Shown: positions 40,054-49,159, counted from the stretch's first letter. The stretch: DNA of 64,000 nt from Treponema primitia ZAS-2 (GCF_000214375.1 NC_015578.1:2418001-2482000); one strand, 5' to 3'. Notes: a model not told the origin generated them from the letters alone. Made by a program: numbers and translations.

Positions 40054-41168
40054 GATGGTTTCTTCCCCTTTTTCTTTTTCCTAAGATTCCATAAGACTTT
40101 CCGCAGGGCTTCTGCGATAGAAAAAAGGTTCCGTATGAGGGGTTTATAGGTATAGTCCCAGGTTCCCGGGCGGTGAATGATCCGCCCTCCAAAGCCGGTT
40201 TTAAAAAGGTAAAGCCCTGCCATGGGATGGCCCGGATCGGCGGACGGAGGTATACCGAAAAGATCATACACCCTACACCCCGCAGCCTTGGCATCCTCCA
40301 TGGCCTTCCACTGGAGGGCATAAGCCGCCATGAGGTTACGGTCCTGGTTTGAGGTAGCGCCGTAGAGATAGGTCGCCTCAGTTTTCCTGAAAAGCACGAT
40401 ATTGGCAGCCAGCGCCCTCCCCTGGTATTCTGCAATATAGAGCCGCAGTTCCTGGCCGGAATCGGCGGGATACTCCCCGCAATGGGAAAACAGGGTTTCA
40501 TAATAGGAAATGTCATGAATGCTGATGCCGTCCCGTTTTGCGGTCTCCTGGAAAAGGGCATAAAAGGTACCCAGTTCCTCCGCCCCTGTAAATCGTACGG
40601 TTACTCCCTTCTTTTTCGCCAACCCTATGTTGTAGCGCCACTTGGGTTTCATCTGCTTGAGGATATCCTCCTCAGACGGAACAAGGTCCACCAGGGCCGT
40701 GTCCGGGGGCTGCACCGATGCTGCGGCCCGGGAAAAAGGCGGGTAGATCTGCGGCGGGGGAGTTTCCGCGCCCTCGGTATACCAGGGGGGATCGAAACGG
40801 ATAAAGGCGGTATTTTCAGGCAGCAGGGGTTGCAGGGCCCGGGCAAGTTCCAGGAGGATCCGGCTCTTTCCCTCATCATCGGGGAAAAATCCCGGGGGCA
40901 GTTCGGGCCCCCAAGGCACATAAGCGAAGGAAGCCCCAAAGGCCAGGCGCCGGCGTATCACCAGAAGAGGCATGGCAACCGGGCCCCGGGGGCCGGTCCC
41001 GGCATCTGCATACCAGCTGATCAGGAAGGATCGGGCAGTCCACCCGAACCGCGCCTTAAAGCTGCCCCAAAACCCTGATTGCAGGAAAGAGGCGGCCCCA
41101 TTACAGGCGGCAAGATCCGCGAGAACTATCCCCCGGATCCCGTAGGGGGATTTTCCGGGGGCGCTCAT
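40050..41168 (-). CDS. FemAB/FemX-family aminoacyl-tRNA-dependent acyltransferase
   Basis: 372 residues. Two GNAT-like halves are visible. The first ends MKPKWRYNIGLAKKKGVTVRF, typical of Fem proteins. The second has FYALFQETAKRDGI, LYIAEYQGRALAANIVLFRK, TYLYGATSNQDRN and YDLFGIPPSADPGHPMAGLY. Fem enzymes add amino acids from aminoacyl-tRNA to the peptidoglycan interpeptide bridge or related acceptors. The ATG overlaps the metG stop (ATGA). No long coiled coil is visible between the halves. The acceptor and amino acid are unknown. The coupling to methionyl-tRNA synthetase may be incidental. Confidence 0.83.
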   Translation of the reverse strand: MSAPGKSPYGIRGIVLADLAACNGAASFLQSGFWGSFKARFGWTARSFLISWYADAGTGPRGPVAMPLLVIRRRLAFGASFAYVPWGPELPPGFFPDDEGKSRILLELARALQPLLPENTAFIRFDPPWYTEGAETPPPQIYPPFSRAAASVQPPDTALVDLVPSEEDILKQMKPKWRYNIGLAKKKGVTVRFTGAEELGTFYALFQETAKRDGISIHDISYYETLFSHCGEYPADSGQELRLYIAEYQGRALAANIVLFRKTEATYLYGATSNQDRNLMAAYALQWKAMEDAKAAGCRVYDLFGIPPSADPGHPMAGLYLFKTGFGGRIIHRPGTWDYTYKPLIRNLFSIAEALRKVLWNLRKKKKGKKPS

Positions 41169-43642
41169 CAGTGAACTTCTCCTGTGGAAATAATTTTTGT
41201 TTTAAGCGGAATGCCGCCGGCGTTCAGAGCTTTACCCCCAACAGTAACCTGGTGATCCTTCACCAGTATGGGGATGGTAAAAAATGTGTCGATGCTTATT
41301 TCCCCGGCATCCCGAAGCTCCTGCCCCTCAATGCCCACACGGGTTCCCGTAGGCAGTTCCCCGGCGTCCAGCACCTCTACCCGCTCGTTGCCCTCAGCAT
41401 CCCTATCCGAAGCGGCCAGGAGCATACCCCGGCTTTCAACCCCCCGGAGCTTGGCGGCCTTGAGATTGTACGCAACGATAATGCGCTTGTGGAGCAGCTC
41501 CTCTTCTTTATAAAAGGGAACCAGCCCGGAAACAATGATCCGTTCTTCCAAAACGCCCTCAGTATTGGTGATATTCAGGGTTTCTATGTAGAGTTTGTCC
41601 GCTTTGGGGTGCCGCTCTATCTTTACAATTTCTGCAACCCGGAGATCCAGGGTAAGCGCAAAAGCTGCGGGAAGCTCCGCCTCAGGAATCGGGGCGCTCT
41701 CCGGCTTTGCAGGAGCAGCCGGCTTCGGTGCCCCGGCCTGGCCGGACCCTTGACTAGCGACAGCTTTGTTAGCGGCGGCGTCCCCGGCAGCAGTTTGAGC
41801 GACGGCTGTCTTGTCGGCAGCATCCCGGTCGGCCCGTTCCTTCTGGCTTCCGGAATAACGTTCCCGCAGTTCCGCTATTTGCTCATCCTCCAACTTGGTG
41901 AAAAGGACCTCGCTTTTTACCACCTCGTGGAGCCCCTTGTCCCGGCCTATATCGTCCCAGGTAATAACCTTGTCTATCGCAGCAATCTTGATCTCAGGGA
42001 TATTGTGCCCCGCTATCCTGAGTCCCGGCAATTTTATTCCCTCCTTCTTCTTCCCAATGGAAAGGCCGAAGAAGGAGGCAATTTTTTCTGCCGCCTGGGG
42101 CATATAGGGCTCGATCATTACCGCAATATCCCGGACCACATGGCAGAGGTCCCGAATCAGGGCTTCCGCAGCCGGGGGGTCATCCTTTCGGGTCCGCCAG
42201 GGTTCGCCGTCCTGGAAGGTCTTATTGGCAAATGAAGAAAGTTCAAAGATCGCCCGAAACGCATCCCGCAGGTCAGAGCGCTCCAGCTTTTCCGCAATAT
42301 CCGCCTCAAAGTCCCGCACGGTTTCCCAGAGGCCGGTATTTTCGGGAAGCAGGATACCCCCGGGGGCCAGAATCCCGGTACCGGGAATTTTCCCGTCATA
42401 GTAGCGGGTCACAAAGGACAGGGTCCTATTTACCAAGTTGCCCAGGTTACCGATCAGTTCCCCATTCACCTTTTCCTGAAAATCTTTCCAGGTAAAGAGG
42501 GCATCCGCCTTTTCCGGCCGGTTGTAGAAAATGTAGAAACGCCAAATATCCGCCGCAATGCCGGTCTCCATCACATCGGTTCCAAAGACCCCCACCCCTC
42601 TGGTCTTGGAAAACTTGCCGCTTTCGTAGTTCAGGTATTCCGTGCTGGACATGTGATGAAGCATGGTCCAGTTATCCCCGGACCCTAAAAGGCTGGAAGG
42701 GAAGATCACCGTGTGGAAGGGGATATTGTCCTTCCCGATAAACTGGAACAGTTCCACCTCATCGGGGTTTTTCCACCAGTCATCCAGGAAGGCATGCCAA
42801 CTCTGGGTCTTAAGTCCCTTGGCAGTCTCCGCACCCAGGTTCCCGGTAATGGAAATATAGCCGATGCAGGCGTCAAACCACACGTAAAAAACTTTATTTT
42901 CATACCCTTCTTTGGGCACCGGGATCCCCCATTTAAGGTCCCGGGTAATGGCCCGTTCCCGCAGGCCGTCCCTGAGCCAGGCCTGGGTCATCTGTACGGC
43001 ATTTTTTGACCAAAAGCCCTTTACTGAAGCTTCCTGTATCCAGGGATCAAACTTATCCCGGAGCTTGGGGAGATCCAGGTAGAGGTGTTTGGTGGATTTT
43101 AAGGCCGGGGTGGAACCACAGCTTGCACAGCGAGGCTCTTTAAGCTCCGTAGGGTCCAGGAGCTTACCGCAAGATTCGCATTGGTCCCCCCGGGCGTCGG
43201 CATAGCCGCAATGGGGGCAGGTCCCCCGGACATAGCGGTCCGCCAGGAACCGGTCACAATGGCTGCAATGAAGCTGCTCGATGGTATGTTCGGTGATAAA
43301 CCCGTTGGCATCCAGTTTTTTGAAAATATCCTGGGTAACCTCGGTCTGAATTGGGGTGGAAGTGCGCCCGAATTTGTCAAACCCGATATTGAACCAGCGG
43401 TAAATCTCCGCATGGATGGTATAGTACCGGTCGCATAGTTCCTGGGGACCAATCCCCTCCTCGGCGGCCCGGGTTTCCGTGGCGGTGCCGTATTCGTCGG
43501 TGCCGCAGATGTAGAGGGTGTCGTAACCCCTGAGCCGGCAGAACCGGGCAAAGGCATCGGCGGAAAGAACCTGAATCAAGTTACCCAGATGGGGAACATT
43601 GTTTACATAAGGAAGTGCAGAGGTAATTAATCGTCGCTTCAT
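41168..43642 (-). CDS. metG: Methionyl-tRNA synthetase with C-terminal tRNA-binding domain
   Basis: 824 residues from ATG 43642. Core signatures are ITSALPYVNNVPHLGNL (HIGH variant), the zinc knuckles CSHCDRFLADRYVRGTCPHC and CESCGKLLDPTELKEPRCASC, and KFSKTRG (KMSKS variant). The anticodon domain follows. After about residue 610 a disordered Ala/Lys/Asp-rich linker leads to an EMAP/Trbp111-type tRNA-binding domain (LRVAEIVKIERHPKADKLY ... RGMLLAAS). There is no Shine-Dalgarno; TATAGT with TTGTAA 17 bp further upstream lies 8 bp from the ATG, so the mRNA is probably leaderless. First gene of a minus-strand operon. Confidence 0.96.
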   Translation of the reverse strand: MKRRLITSALPYVNNVPHLGNLIQVLSADAFARFCRLRGYDTLYICGTDEYGTATETRAAEEGIGPQELCDRYYTIHAEIYRWFNIGFDKFGRTSTPIQTEVTQDIFKKLDANGFITEHTIEQLHCSHCDRFLADRYVRGTCPHCGYADARGDQCESCGKLLDPTELKEPRCASCGSTPALKSTKHLYLDLPKLRDKFDPWIQEASVKGFWSKNAVQMTQAWLRDGLRERAITRDLKWGIPVPKEGYENKVFYVWFDACIGYISITGNLGAETAKGLKTQSWHAFLDDWWKNPDEVELFQFIGKDNIPFHTVIFPSSLLGSGDNWTMLHHMSSTEYLNYESGKFSKTRGVGVFGTDVMETGIAADIWRFYIFYNRPEKADALFTWKDFQEKVNGELIGNLGNLVNRTLSFVTRYYDGKIPGTGILAPGGILLPENTGLWETVRDFEADIAEKLERSDLRDAFRAIFELSSFANKTFQDGEPWRTRKDDPPAAEALIRDLCHVVRDIAVMIEPYMPQAAEKIASFFGLSIGKKKEGIKLPGLRIAGHNIPEIKIAAIDKVITWDDIGRDKGLHEVVKSEVLFTKLEDEQIAELRERYSGSQKERADRDAADKTAVAQTAAGDAAANKAVASQGSGQAGAPKPAAPAKPESAPIPEAELPAAFALTLDLRVAEIVKIERHPKADKLYIETLNITNTEGVLEERIIVSGLVPFYKEEELLHKRIIVAYNLKAAKLRGVESRGMLLAASDRDAEGNERVEVLDAGELPTGTRVGIEGQELRDAGEISIDTFFTIPILVKDHQVTVGGKALNAGGIPLKTKIISTGEVH

Positions 43643-43650
43643 AAGAGTCA

Positions 43651-43679
43651 ACTATAGTAAAAGGAAGGGGATTTTACAA
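43651..43679 (-). promoter_or_regulatory. metG promoter
   Basis: On the minus strand TTGTAA (43679-43674), 17-bp spacer, TATAGT (43656-43651). The start codon begins 8 bp after the -10, so transcription should begin at or within a base or two of the ATG. Confidence 0.55.
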
Positions 43680-43731
43680 TCCCATAATGCAAAGCCCGCC
43701 GCAGGAGGTCCATAGACCGTCCGCATATCAT

Positions 43732-43785
43732 TCGATTATAGTCGATATTTATATCATTTTTCACATATATGTCGATTATATTCGA
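43732..43785 (+). repeat. Pair of TCGA-flanked repeats upstream of the DUF4143 ATPase
   Basis: TCGATTATAGTCGA (43732-43745) and TCGATTATATTCGA (43772-43785) are near-identical 14-bp imperfect palindromes spaced 40 bp apart, centre to centre. About four helical turns separate them, which would place bound dimers on the same face. They precede the ATPase gene at 43829. Confidence 0.5.
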
Positions 43786-43828
43786 CGATTTACTTGATAA
43801 AAGCCGATTAATTGAGTATTATTATACT

Positions 43829-45067
43829 ATGAAAATTGAAAGGGAATCATACTTGTCCCAAATCAGGCCCTTTATAAATACCCCGTTCATCAAAGTTTTA
43901 ACCGGTATCAGGCGCTGCGGGAAATCGACAATTTTAGAATTGCTAAAAGATGAGCTTATCGCCTCGGGTATAAATGAAAAAGCGGTGGTCCACATCAATC
44001 TTGAATTGTATAGTATAGAGGACATCCTGATCCCGGAAAAATTGGTGAAGGAAATAACCGAGCGCCTGGAAATCAGTCCTAAGATATACCTTCTGTTGGA
44101 TGAGGTACAATTGCTTTCCGGTTGGGAACGGGTGATAAATTCATTTTTTGCTGCAAAGAACGCCGACATATTTATTACCGGCTCAAACTCCACCCTTCTT
44201 TCATCAGAGTTAGCAACCCTGTTATCAGGACGATATGTGCAATTTACCATACGACCACTTTCTTTTGCGGAGTACCTCACTTTTATCCGGGATATCAGAA
44301 ATAGTTCCATTAGTGATCCTACGGCCCATATTTGGGATTATATTAAACTGGGAGGATTTCCTACAATTCACTATTTCAAAGAAATGAACAGTGCCCTGAT
44401 TTACAAAGCAGTTTCCGATATCTATTCTACGGTTGTTCTAAAAGATGTGATGCAAAGGAATGGCCTGCGAAATACTGATATGTTGGAACGGGTGGTACGA
44501 TTTGTTTTTGACAATGTGGGCAAGCTGTTTTCGGCCCGGAGCATATCAGGTTATTTTACCAGCCATGGACGAAAATTAAGCGTGGATACGATTTTAGATT
44601 ATATTACGGCCCTTGAAAGGGCCTATATTATTGAAAAGGTCCACCGTTATGATATTAAGGGCAAAAAATTACTGAACCTTCAGGAAAAATATTTTGTGTC
44701 CGATGTCTCTTTCATCCATGCCCTGTTAGGGTACGATGATAACAGAATTGCCGGAATTATGGAGAACATTGTATACAATGAACTTAGGCGCAAGGGATGG
44801 GAGGTATTCACCGGACAGCTTAATGATAAGGAAATTGATTTTGTATGCACGAAACAAAATGAAAAAATGTATATTCAGGTTACCTACATTATTAATAACG
44901 ATCTAAAGATTATTGAACGAGAATTTGGCAATCTTTTAAAAATAAAGGATCAATTTCCAAAATATGTAGTCAGCCTGGATAAAAACCGAACGAGTTCCGT
45001 TGAAGGGGTACAGCATATCTACCTGCCGGACTTTTTATTGATGGAGAATGCTGACTACAAATCATGA
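43829..45067 (+). CDS. AAA_14/DUF4143 ATPase
   Basis: 412 residues from ATG 43829, chosen because family members start close to the IKVLTGIRRCGKSTIL Walker A; ATG 43769 is in frame. Walker B is KIYLLLDEVQLL; sensor IFITGSNS; LLSGRYVQF and LRPLSFAEYL-like segments follow. The C-terminal DUF4143 part has ENIVYNELRRKGW and KEIDFVC ... YIQVTYI, resembling a PD-(D/E)XK nuclease fold. The family is abundant and frequently multi-copy in anaerobes and Treponema; the function is unknown. TCGA repeats sit in its upstream region. Confidence 0.88.
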   Translation: MKIERESYLSQIRPFINTPFIKVLTGIRRCGKSTILELLKDELIASGINEKAVVHINLELYSIEDILIPEKLVKEITERLEISPKIYLLLDEVQLLSGWERVINSFFAAKNADIFITGSNSTLLSSELATLLSGRYVQFTIRPLSFAEYLTFIRDIRNSSISDPTAHIWDYIKLGGFPTIHYFKEMNSALIYKAVSDIYSTVVLKDVMQRNGLRNTDMLERVVRFVFDNVGKLFSARSISGYFTSHGRKLSVDTILDYITALERAYIIEKVHRYDIKGKKLLNLQEKYFVSDVSFIHALLGYDDNRIAGIMENIVYNELRRKGWEVFTGQLNDKEIDFVCTKQNEKMYIQVTYIINNDLKIIEREFGNLLKIKDQFPKYVVSLDKNRTSSVEGVQHIYLPDFLLMENADYKS

Positions 45068-45162
45068 ATTACAATGTCATTTTTAATTTACCGCAAAAAC
45101 AAGGGGAAGGTGAAAGAAAAGAGAGGTAACGCAAAGGCGCCTGGCGCCACTGGCAAAAGAAA

Positions 45163-45188
45163 GGCCCGGCTTATTGCTAAACCGGGCC
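45163..45188 (-). terminator. Hairpin terminator between convergent genes
   Basis: GGCCCGG (45163-45169) pairs with CCGGGCC (45182-45188). Read on the minus strand the stem is followed by TTTCTTTT, so it most likely ends the lipoprotein message. The adjacent frame at 45074-45256 is not considered a gene. Confidence 0.6.
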
Positions 45189-45246
45189 GAAGAAATTCAG
45201 TGTACCACCGCTGGTCTTTTGCAGTCCCTCAAAGCCGTAACAATAT

Positions 45247-46617
45247 TTACGGATAATTAGTGGTAAATGTATCGATAGAAGGACGATAAACAATATACGA
45301 AATTTTGTCACCGTCTGTGCTTGTACATTTTAACCGGAGGTATAATCTATCTTCCTCAACATAACTTGCATAATTTTTAAGGGTGTACGTTTTTGCACTC
45401 CCTGCAAGAGTAGCACCATCTAAATACACACCATCTGACTGTATTGAAATCACAATGTTATCAGGCGCTTTATAAGTGTATAAGCCATTGGGAGTCTTTC
45501 CCGATGTTTTAAGCGTCCAGTTAAAAACCAGATCGTTGCCGCTTTTTTTTGTAGTGCTGATGGTGAAGAGCGCTTGATCAATTCTATATTCGATTTTTTC
45601 TTCCGCAGCGCTCACCGTAATACTAAAATCCTTTGTGTAGTCAGAAGAAGCAGTGGCTCCATTGGTGATAGTTGCCGTAACCGTTACCGTGCCCGCCTTT
45701 GTGGTGCTGAGGGTACTACCGGAAATAGAAGCCCCGGTAGTTCCTGCGGCACTTACACTCCATTTGATGGTTTTGTTCGTGGCGCCAACCGGTGCAACCG
45801 TACCAGTCAGGGTAAGATTGGTTCCCGCAGTAGCCTTAGTAGGGACGCCGGTGATACCGGTTACTGCAACAAATTCATCATCGTCGTCACCACCTTTATT
45901 GTCACCACCACTTTGATCATCACCATCACCGTCTTTCGCACCAACAGTAATAGTAAAATTCTTTGTGTAATTACCAGAAGCAGTACCATTGGTGATAGTT
46001 GCCGTAACCGTTACTGTACCCGCTTTTGTGGTGCTGAGCGTAGTTCCGGAAATAGAAGCCCCGGTGGTTCCTGCTGAATTTACACTCCACTTGATAGTTT
46101 TGTTCGTGGCACCGGTCGGAACAACCGTACCGCTCAGAGTAATATTGGTTCCCGCAGTAGCCTTAGTGGTGACTCCGGTAATATTCGTAACTGCGACAAA
46201 TTCACCATCATCATCATCCTTGTCATCCTTGTCATCCTTGTCATCACTAGTTGTGCTTTTGGTAAAAGTCATAGGCGTACTACCGTTAGCCGGAGTAACC
46301 GTCAGATTTGTCCCTGAAATGATGGCGGTACCGTATATTTTGCCGCTTTCTGTTAATGTCGCGGTATTACCCAAAATGGTATAGGCTCCGGTACCAGAGA
46401 AGCCGCCGCTTACAGCCCAGGTACCGACAGAAGGAAAGGTTAATGTCAGTGCCTGATCGCCTGTTCCGCTGGTCCAAGTCCCCACAAAAAGATTGGTATA
46501 ACTGCCACTGGGGGGGCTAGTGGGGTCACCTGAATTGCTATCACCACAGCCAACAAAAACTATTCCGAATACCAGTAAAATAGCCAGCATTCCCACAAAA
46601 AAACCATGTTTTTTCAT
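45247..46617 (-). CDS. Lipoprotein with two Ig-like (Big_2) domains
   Basis: 456 residues from ATG 46617. A type II signal peptide ends in the lipobox VFVGC near residue 23. The first domain (about 40-140) is a lipocalin-like or beta-rich fold (VGTWTSGTGDQALTLTFPSV). Two near-identical Ig-like group 2 repeats follow (AVTNITGVTTKATAGTNITL; TNKTIKWSV; GTVTVTATITNG). They are separated by Asp-rich linkers DDKDDKDDKDDDD and GDDDDEF, which could bind calcium. A C-terminal beta domain of about 110 residues is unassigned. The repeats are similar at DNA level (about 45650-45800 and 45990-46130), so recent duplication or exchange is likely. Probably outer-surface anchored. Confidence 0.87.
   Translation of the reverse strand: MKKHGFFVGMLAILLVFGIVFVGCGDSNSGDPTSPPSGSYTNLFVGTWTSGTGDQALTLTFPSVGTWAVSGGFSGTGAYTILGNTATLTESGKIYGTAIISGTNLTVTPANGSTPMTFTKSTTSDDKDDKDDKDDDDGEFVAVTNITGVTTKATAGTNITLSGTVVPTGATNKTIKWSVNSAGTTGASISGTTLSTTKAGTVTVTATITNGTASGNYTKNFTITVGAKDGDGDDQSGGDNKGGDDDDEFVAVTGITGVPTKATAGTNLTLTGTVAPVGATNKTIKWSVSAAGTTGASISGSTLSTTKAGTVTVTATITNGATASSDYTKDFSITVSAAEEKIEYRIDQALFTISTTKKSGNDLVFNWTLKTSGKTPNGLYTYKAPDNIVISIQSDGVYLDGATLAGSAKTYTLKNYASYVEEDRLYLRLKCTSTDGDKISYIVYRPSIDTFTTNYP
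46206..46250 (-). repeat. 9-bp tandem repeat encoding DKD in the lipoprotein linker
   Basis: Three copies of CTTGTCATC, next to short CATCATC runs, encode the DDK/DKD linker. A change in copy number in frame would alter linker length without breaking the protein. Confidence 0.7.
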
Positions 46618-46752
46618 AATCGCATCCCCTTTGCCATCTGGCACTGAACCGGGTTCCCCACCCTTTCTGGTGGAGAAAACACCAGTGCGTCCCCCATGAG
46701 ACTACCCGGCGTTTTCCGGTAAAACAGGCAAAATTTTCTAAATTTCACCCTC
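46618..46752 (-). ncRNA. Candidate structured 5' leader of the lipoprotein gene
   Basis: The leader between the promoter (46760-46788) and the ATG can form two competing folds. Fold 1 pairs CCGGGT (minus strand, 46709-46704) with ACCCGG (46654-46649) around a CTGGTG/CACCAG hairpin (46685-46667). Fold 2 pairs GCACTG (46688-46683) with CAGTGC (46646-46641) around a CCACC/GGTGG hairpin (46673-46658). The two share bases and exclude each other. Not a known riboswitch class to my eye. Confidence 0.45.
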
Positions 46753-46759
46753 GAATTTC

Positions 46760-46788
46760 AAAATATCATGCAAAATATTATCTGTCAA
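46760..46788 (-). promoter_or_regulatory. Promoter of the lipoprotein gene
   Basis: TTGACA (46788-46783), 17-bp spacer, TATTTT (46765-46760) on the minus strand, giving a leader of about 135 nt. Confidence 0.7.
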
Positions 46789-46868
46789 GTAATAATAAAT
46801 ATCCAATAGATAGTTATCAGAAAAAGATAAGTCTATATTATTACCTTACAGATAAGCAGGCTGAAAAA

Positions 46869-47198
46869 ATGGCACGGCTTCGTGAAATTTTTGCAAATAA
46901 CTTGAAAGAAAACCGTAAAAAATGTGGGTTTTCCCAAGAAAAACTGGCCGAAATGGCCGAAGTATCTACTCATTATATCGCCATGATAGAACTTGCCCGT
47001 AATTTTCCTACATCAGAAATTATTGAACGCCTTGCTGCCGTTCTGGACATCGAAATCTATGAACTATTTGTGGTTTCCCATTCTCCTAAAGAGGAACTGG
47101 AGAAACTTCGCCGGACACTTGTTACTGAAATACGGCAGATGGTTGAAGAGGCGGTGGAAACCGCTTTTGCAAAGCGGGATAAGAAGCCGAAAGGGTAA
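46869..47198 (+). CDS. XRE-family HTH regulator (109 aa)
   Basis: 109 residues. The HTH_3 domain is at about 8-62 (LKENRKKCGFSQEKLAEMAE, VSTHYIAMIELARNFPTSEII). The C-terminal 40 residues form a charged helix (KEELEKLRRTLVTEIRQMVE), likely a dimerisation or partner surface. There is no obvious Shine-Dalgarno; TTATC/GATAA arms lie in the AT-rich upstream region shared with the divergent lipoprotein promoter, so it may control itself or the lipoprotein. It is convergent with the pseudouridine synthase. Confidence 0.85.
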   Translation: MARLREIFANNLKENRKKCGFSQEKLAEMAEVSTHYIAMIELARNFPTSEIIERLAAVLDIEIYELFVVSHSPKEELEKLRRTLVTEIRQMVEEAVETAFAKRDKKPKG

Positions 47199-47205
47199 TT
47201 CTTCA

Positions 47206-47850
47206 CTACAGAAACGGCCCAAAGTAATCAGGCAGGGGTGCACTCAGATCCAGCGCAAACCCGCAGAGGCTTTCCGGTATAAGCAGCCGGCTGGAATGGA
47301 GCAGCAGCCGCTTAAGCCCCTGTTCTTTGCGGAGCTTTTTGTTCAGGGGAAAGTCGCCGTACTTATCGTCCCCCAGGATGGGGTTCCCGATGGACGCCAA
47401 GTGTCGGCGTATCTGGTGCATACGCCCAGTGCCCAGCTCCAGTTCCAGCAAGGAGAAGTCCAAAAGGTGACTGTCACCATTAATGCAGCGGTAAGTGGTT
47501 TTAGCTTTCCGGGATGCCCCCCGGATTTCCAGGTCCGTTTCTATGGTCCCCGACTCAGGCTTAGGGCAGCCTGAGCAAACCGCCAGGTACAGCTTTAAAA
47601 CGGTACCTGGCACGGATCGTGCGAAGATGCCTGAAAAAAGGGCCGCCGCCTCTTTGCTTTTGGCAACAAGGATGAGCCCTGAGGTGTCCTTGTCCAGGCG
47701 GTGGACTAGGAGGGGCCGGGGGCTGAATTCCGCAGCCAGGAGGGAGTCCAGGGACACCCCTACCCCTTCCCCGCCCTGCACCGCCAGGCCCGCAGGTTTG
47801 TTCAGGACCATGCAGAGTTCATTTTCAAAAACAAGGTCAATATGCTTCAA
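47206..47850 (-). CDS. RluA-family pseudouridine synthase
   Basis: About 214 residues from a TTG at 47850, preceded by a weak GGGTG; the frame is open to 47934, but that would overlap the divergent gene. The catalytic motif LLVHRLDKDTSGLILVAKS (Asp nucleophile) and VLNKPAGLAVQGG are diagnostic; TGRMHQIRRHLASIGNPILGDDKYG follows. There is no S4 domain, so the enzyme is a short RluA type. It isomerises uridines in rRNA or tRNA; the site is unknown. Confidence 0.85.
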   Translation of the reverse strand: MKHIDLVFENELCMVLNKPAGLAVQGGEGVGVSLDSLLAAEFSPRPLLVHRLDKDTSGLILVAKSKEAAALFSGIFARSVPGTVLKLYLAVCSGCPKPESGTIETDLEIRGASRKAKTTYRCINGDSHLLDFSLLELELGTGRMHQIRRHLASIGNPILGDDKYGDFPLNKKLRKEQGLKRLLLHSSRLLIPESLCGFALDLSAPLPDYFGPFL

Positions 47851-47922
47851 TTGAAATACACCCTTTTTATCAACGAAAAAAAACAAGAGGAGTTTTCCCA
47901 ATATACCGATTATCATAGTACC

Positions 47923-49137
47923 ATGATCAAGCAAAAAATGTTTATCCCACCCCTACGGAACTCTCTGATGGCAGCCTTGCTAGGGGCCCTGCTTTCCATA
48001 CCCGTTTTCGCGGAGCCCCTGGTCTCACCCACCTGGGGATTTCGTCTGGATTTGCCCGAAGAGTACCAGTACCTGAGCGGCGATGGGAAGGACAAGTTTT
48101 CTTTCCGATCAACCGAAGGCGCAAACTTTGAAATGGTGGTGTACCCTCCGGGCTCGCAACAGGCCCAGTCCCTGGAAGCCCTGGCCCAGGATACCCAGAA
48201 GAGGCTTAATAATAAGGGGGAGATAAGCTTTTTTACCTATCAGGATAAAAAGGCCGCTCTGATAGAGCTTGATTTTTCAATCCCCGCCGCTCAGACCGGG
48301 GGCAGAAACACGGGAAAGAATACTCCCCTGAAAGGATGGGGGCTTTGTGTGGAAATGGACGCCCGAGCAAACGGGGTTCCCATACTCCTTGCCCTGGCAT
48401 ACGGGGATGCGGGGAATGCGGCCCTGGAAATACTCCATCTTTCCGCCCTGGATTCCATTGCCCCAACCAATGCCGACCGGCGGGTTCCCGGGCCGGTTAC
48501 GGATTTTTCCTATCCCCGGGGAAACCTGGTACAGGTTAGCCTGGCGGGCCTGGGGGTGAAGGCCCAGGTCGGCGAGTTTGATGAAGAGGGCGCCCAGTAT
48601 TTGGTGGACCGGGAATTCGAAGTGCTGCAACTTTCAGCCTCCACCCCCCGGTGGAAGCAGGCCTGGACCCGTTTCTACCGGGCTATATACCGGGACTCCT
48701 TCAGCCGTCTGGGTGAAGCCGCCTTTGCCCTGGAACGGTACTGGGATGTGCCGGCAGGAACGGGCCCATCCGAAGCTGAAGCCCTGGTTACCGCAGGGAA
48801 GGCCCTGGCTTGGGTACAATCCTTTAACTATGAGCGGAATCTTTTGGGCAGTGACTTTATAAACCTGATCAGCGCCGCCGTCCAGGGCCGGGGTGACTGC
48901 GACAGCCGCGCCATGCTCTGGGCTATCATCATGGAACAGGCGAACATCCCTGCGGCTATCATGGTTTCCGCAGACTACGGCCACGCCATGGGGCTCATCG
49001 ATCTTGCAGGGCCCGGAGCCCGCTTTGATTGGGAAGGAAAGCGCTGGCTGGTTGCGGAAACCACAGCGAAGGTTTCCCTGGGACTCATCGGGCAAAATGT
49101 GAGCGATCCCGCCCACTGGCTGGGGGTTGTGTTTTAG
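47923..49137 (+). CDS. Exported transglutaminase-like protein
   Basis: 404 residues from ATG 47923 (ATG 47938 also possible). Signal peptide LRNSLMAALLGALLSIPVFA, cleavage near residue 32. The C-terminal third resembles a transglutaminase-like cysteine fold: AAVQGRGDCDSRAMLWAII (Cys), VSADYGHAMGLIDL (His) and a later Glu/Asp in WLVAETTAK. The central region is unassigned. The -10-like TATCAT lies 6 bp before the ATG with no Shine-Dalgarno. Likely periplasmic; function unknown. Confidence 0.75.
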   Translation: MIKQKMFIPPLRNSLMAALLGALLSIPVFAEPLVSPTWGFRLDLPEEYQYLSGDGKDKFSFRSTEGANFEMVVYPPGSQQAQSLEALAQDTQKRLNNKGEISFFTYQDKKAALIELDFSIPAAQTGGRNTGKNTPLKGWGLCVEMDARANGVPILLALAYGDAGNAALEILHLSALDSIAPTNADRRVPGPVTDFSYPRGNLVQVSLAGLGVKAQVGEFDEEGAQYLVDREFEVLQLSASTPRWKQAWTRFYRAIYRDSFSRLGEAAFALERYWDVPAGTGPSEAEALVTAGKALAWVQSFNYERNLLGSDFINLISAAVQGRGDCDSRAMLWAIIMEQANIPAAIMVSADYGHAMGLIDLAGPGARFDWEGKRWLVAETTAKVSLGLIGQNVSDPAHWLGVVF

Positions 49138-49159
49138 ACTCCGTTTTTTTCAAAACTAA

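Noticed and set aside
45074-45256. 60-codon frame after the DUF4143 gene
   Set aside because: Highly basic, covers the terminator hairpin, no ribosome-binding site.
46618-46752. Cyclic-di-GMP riboswitch
   Set aside because: A GACGCA stretch looks suggestive, but the order of conserved parts does not fit the known class.
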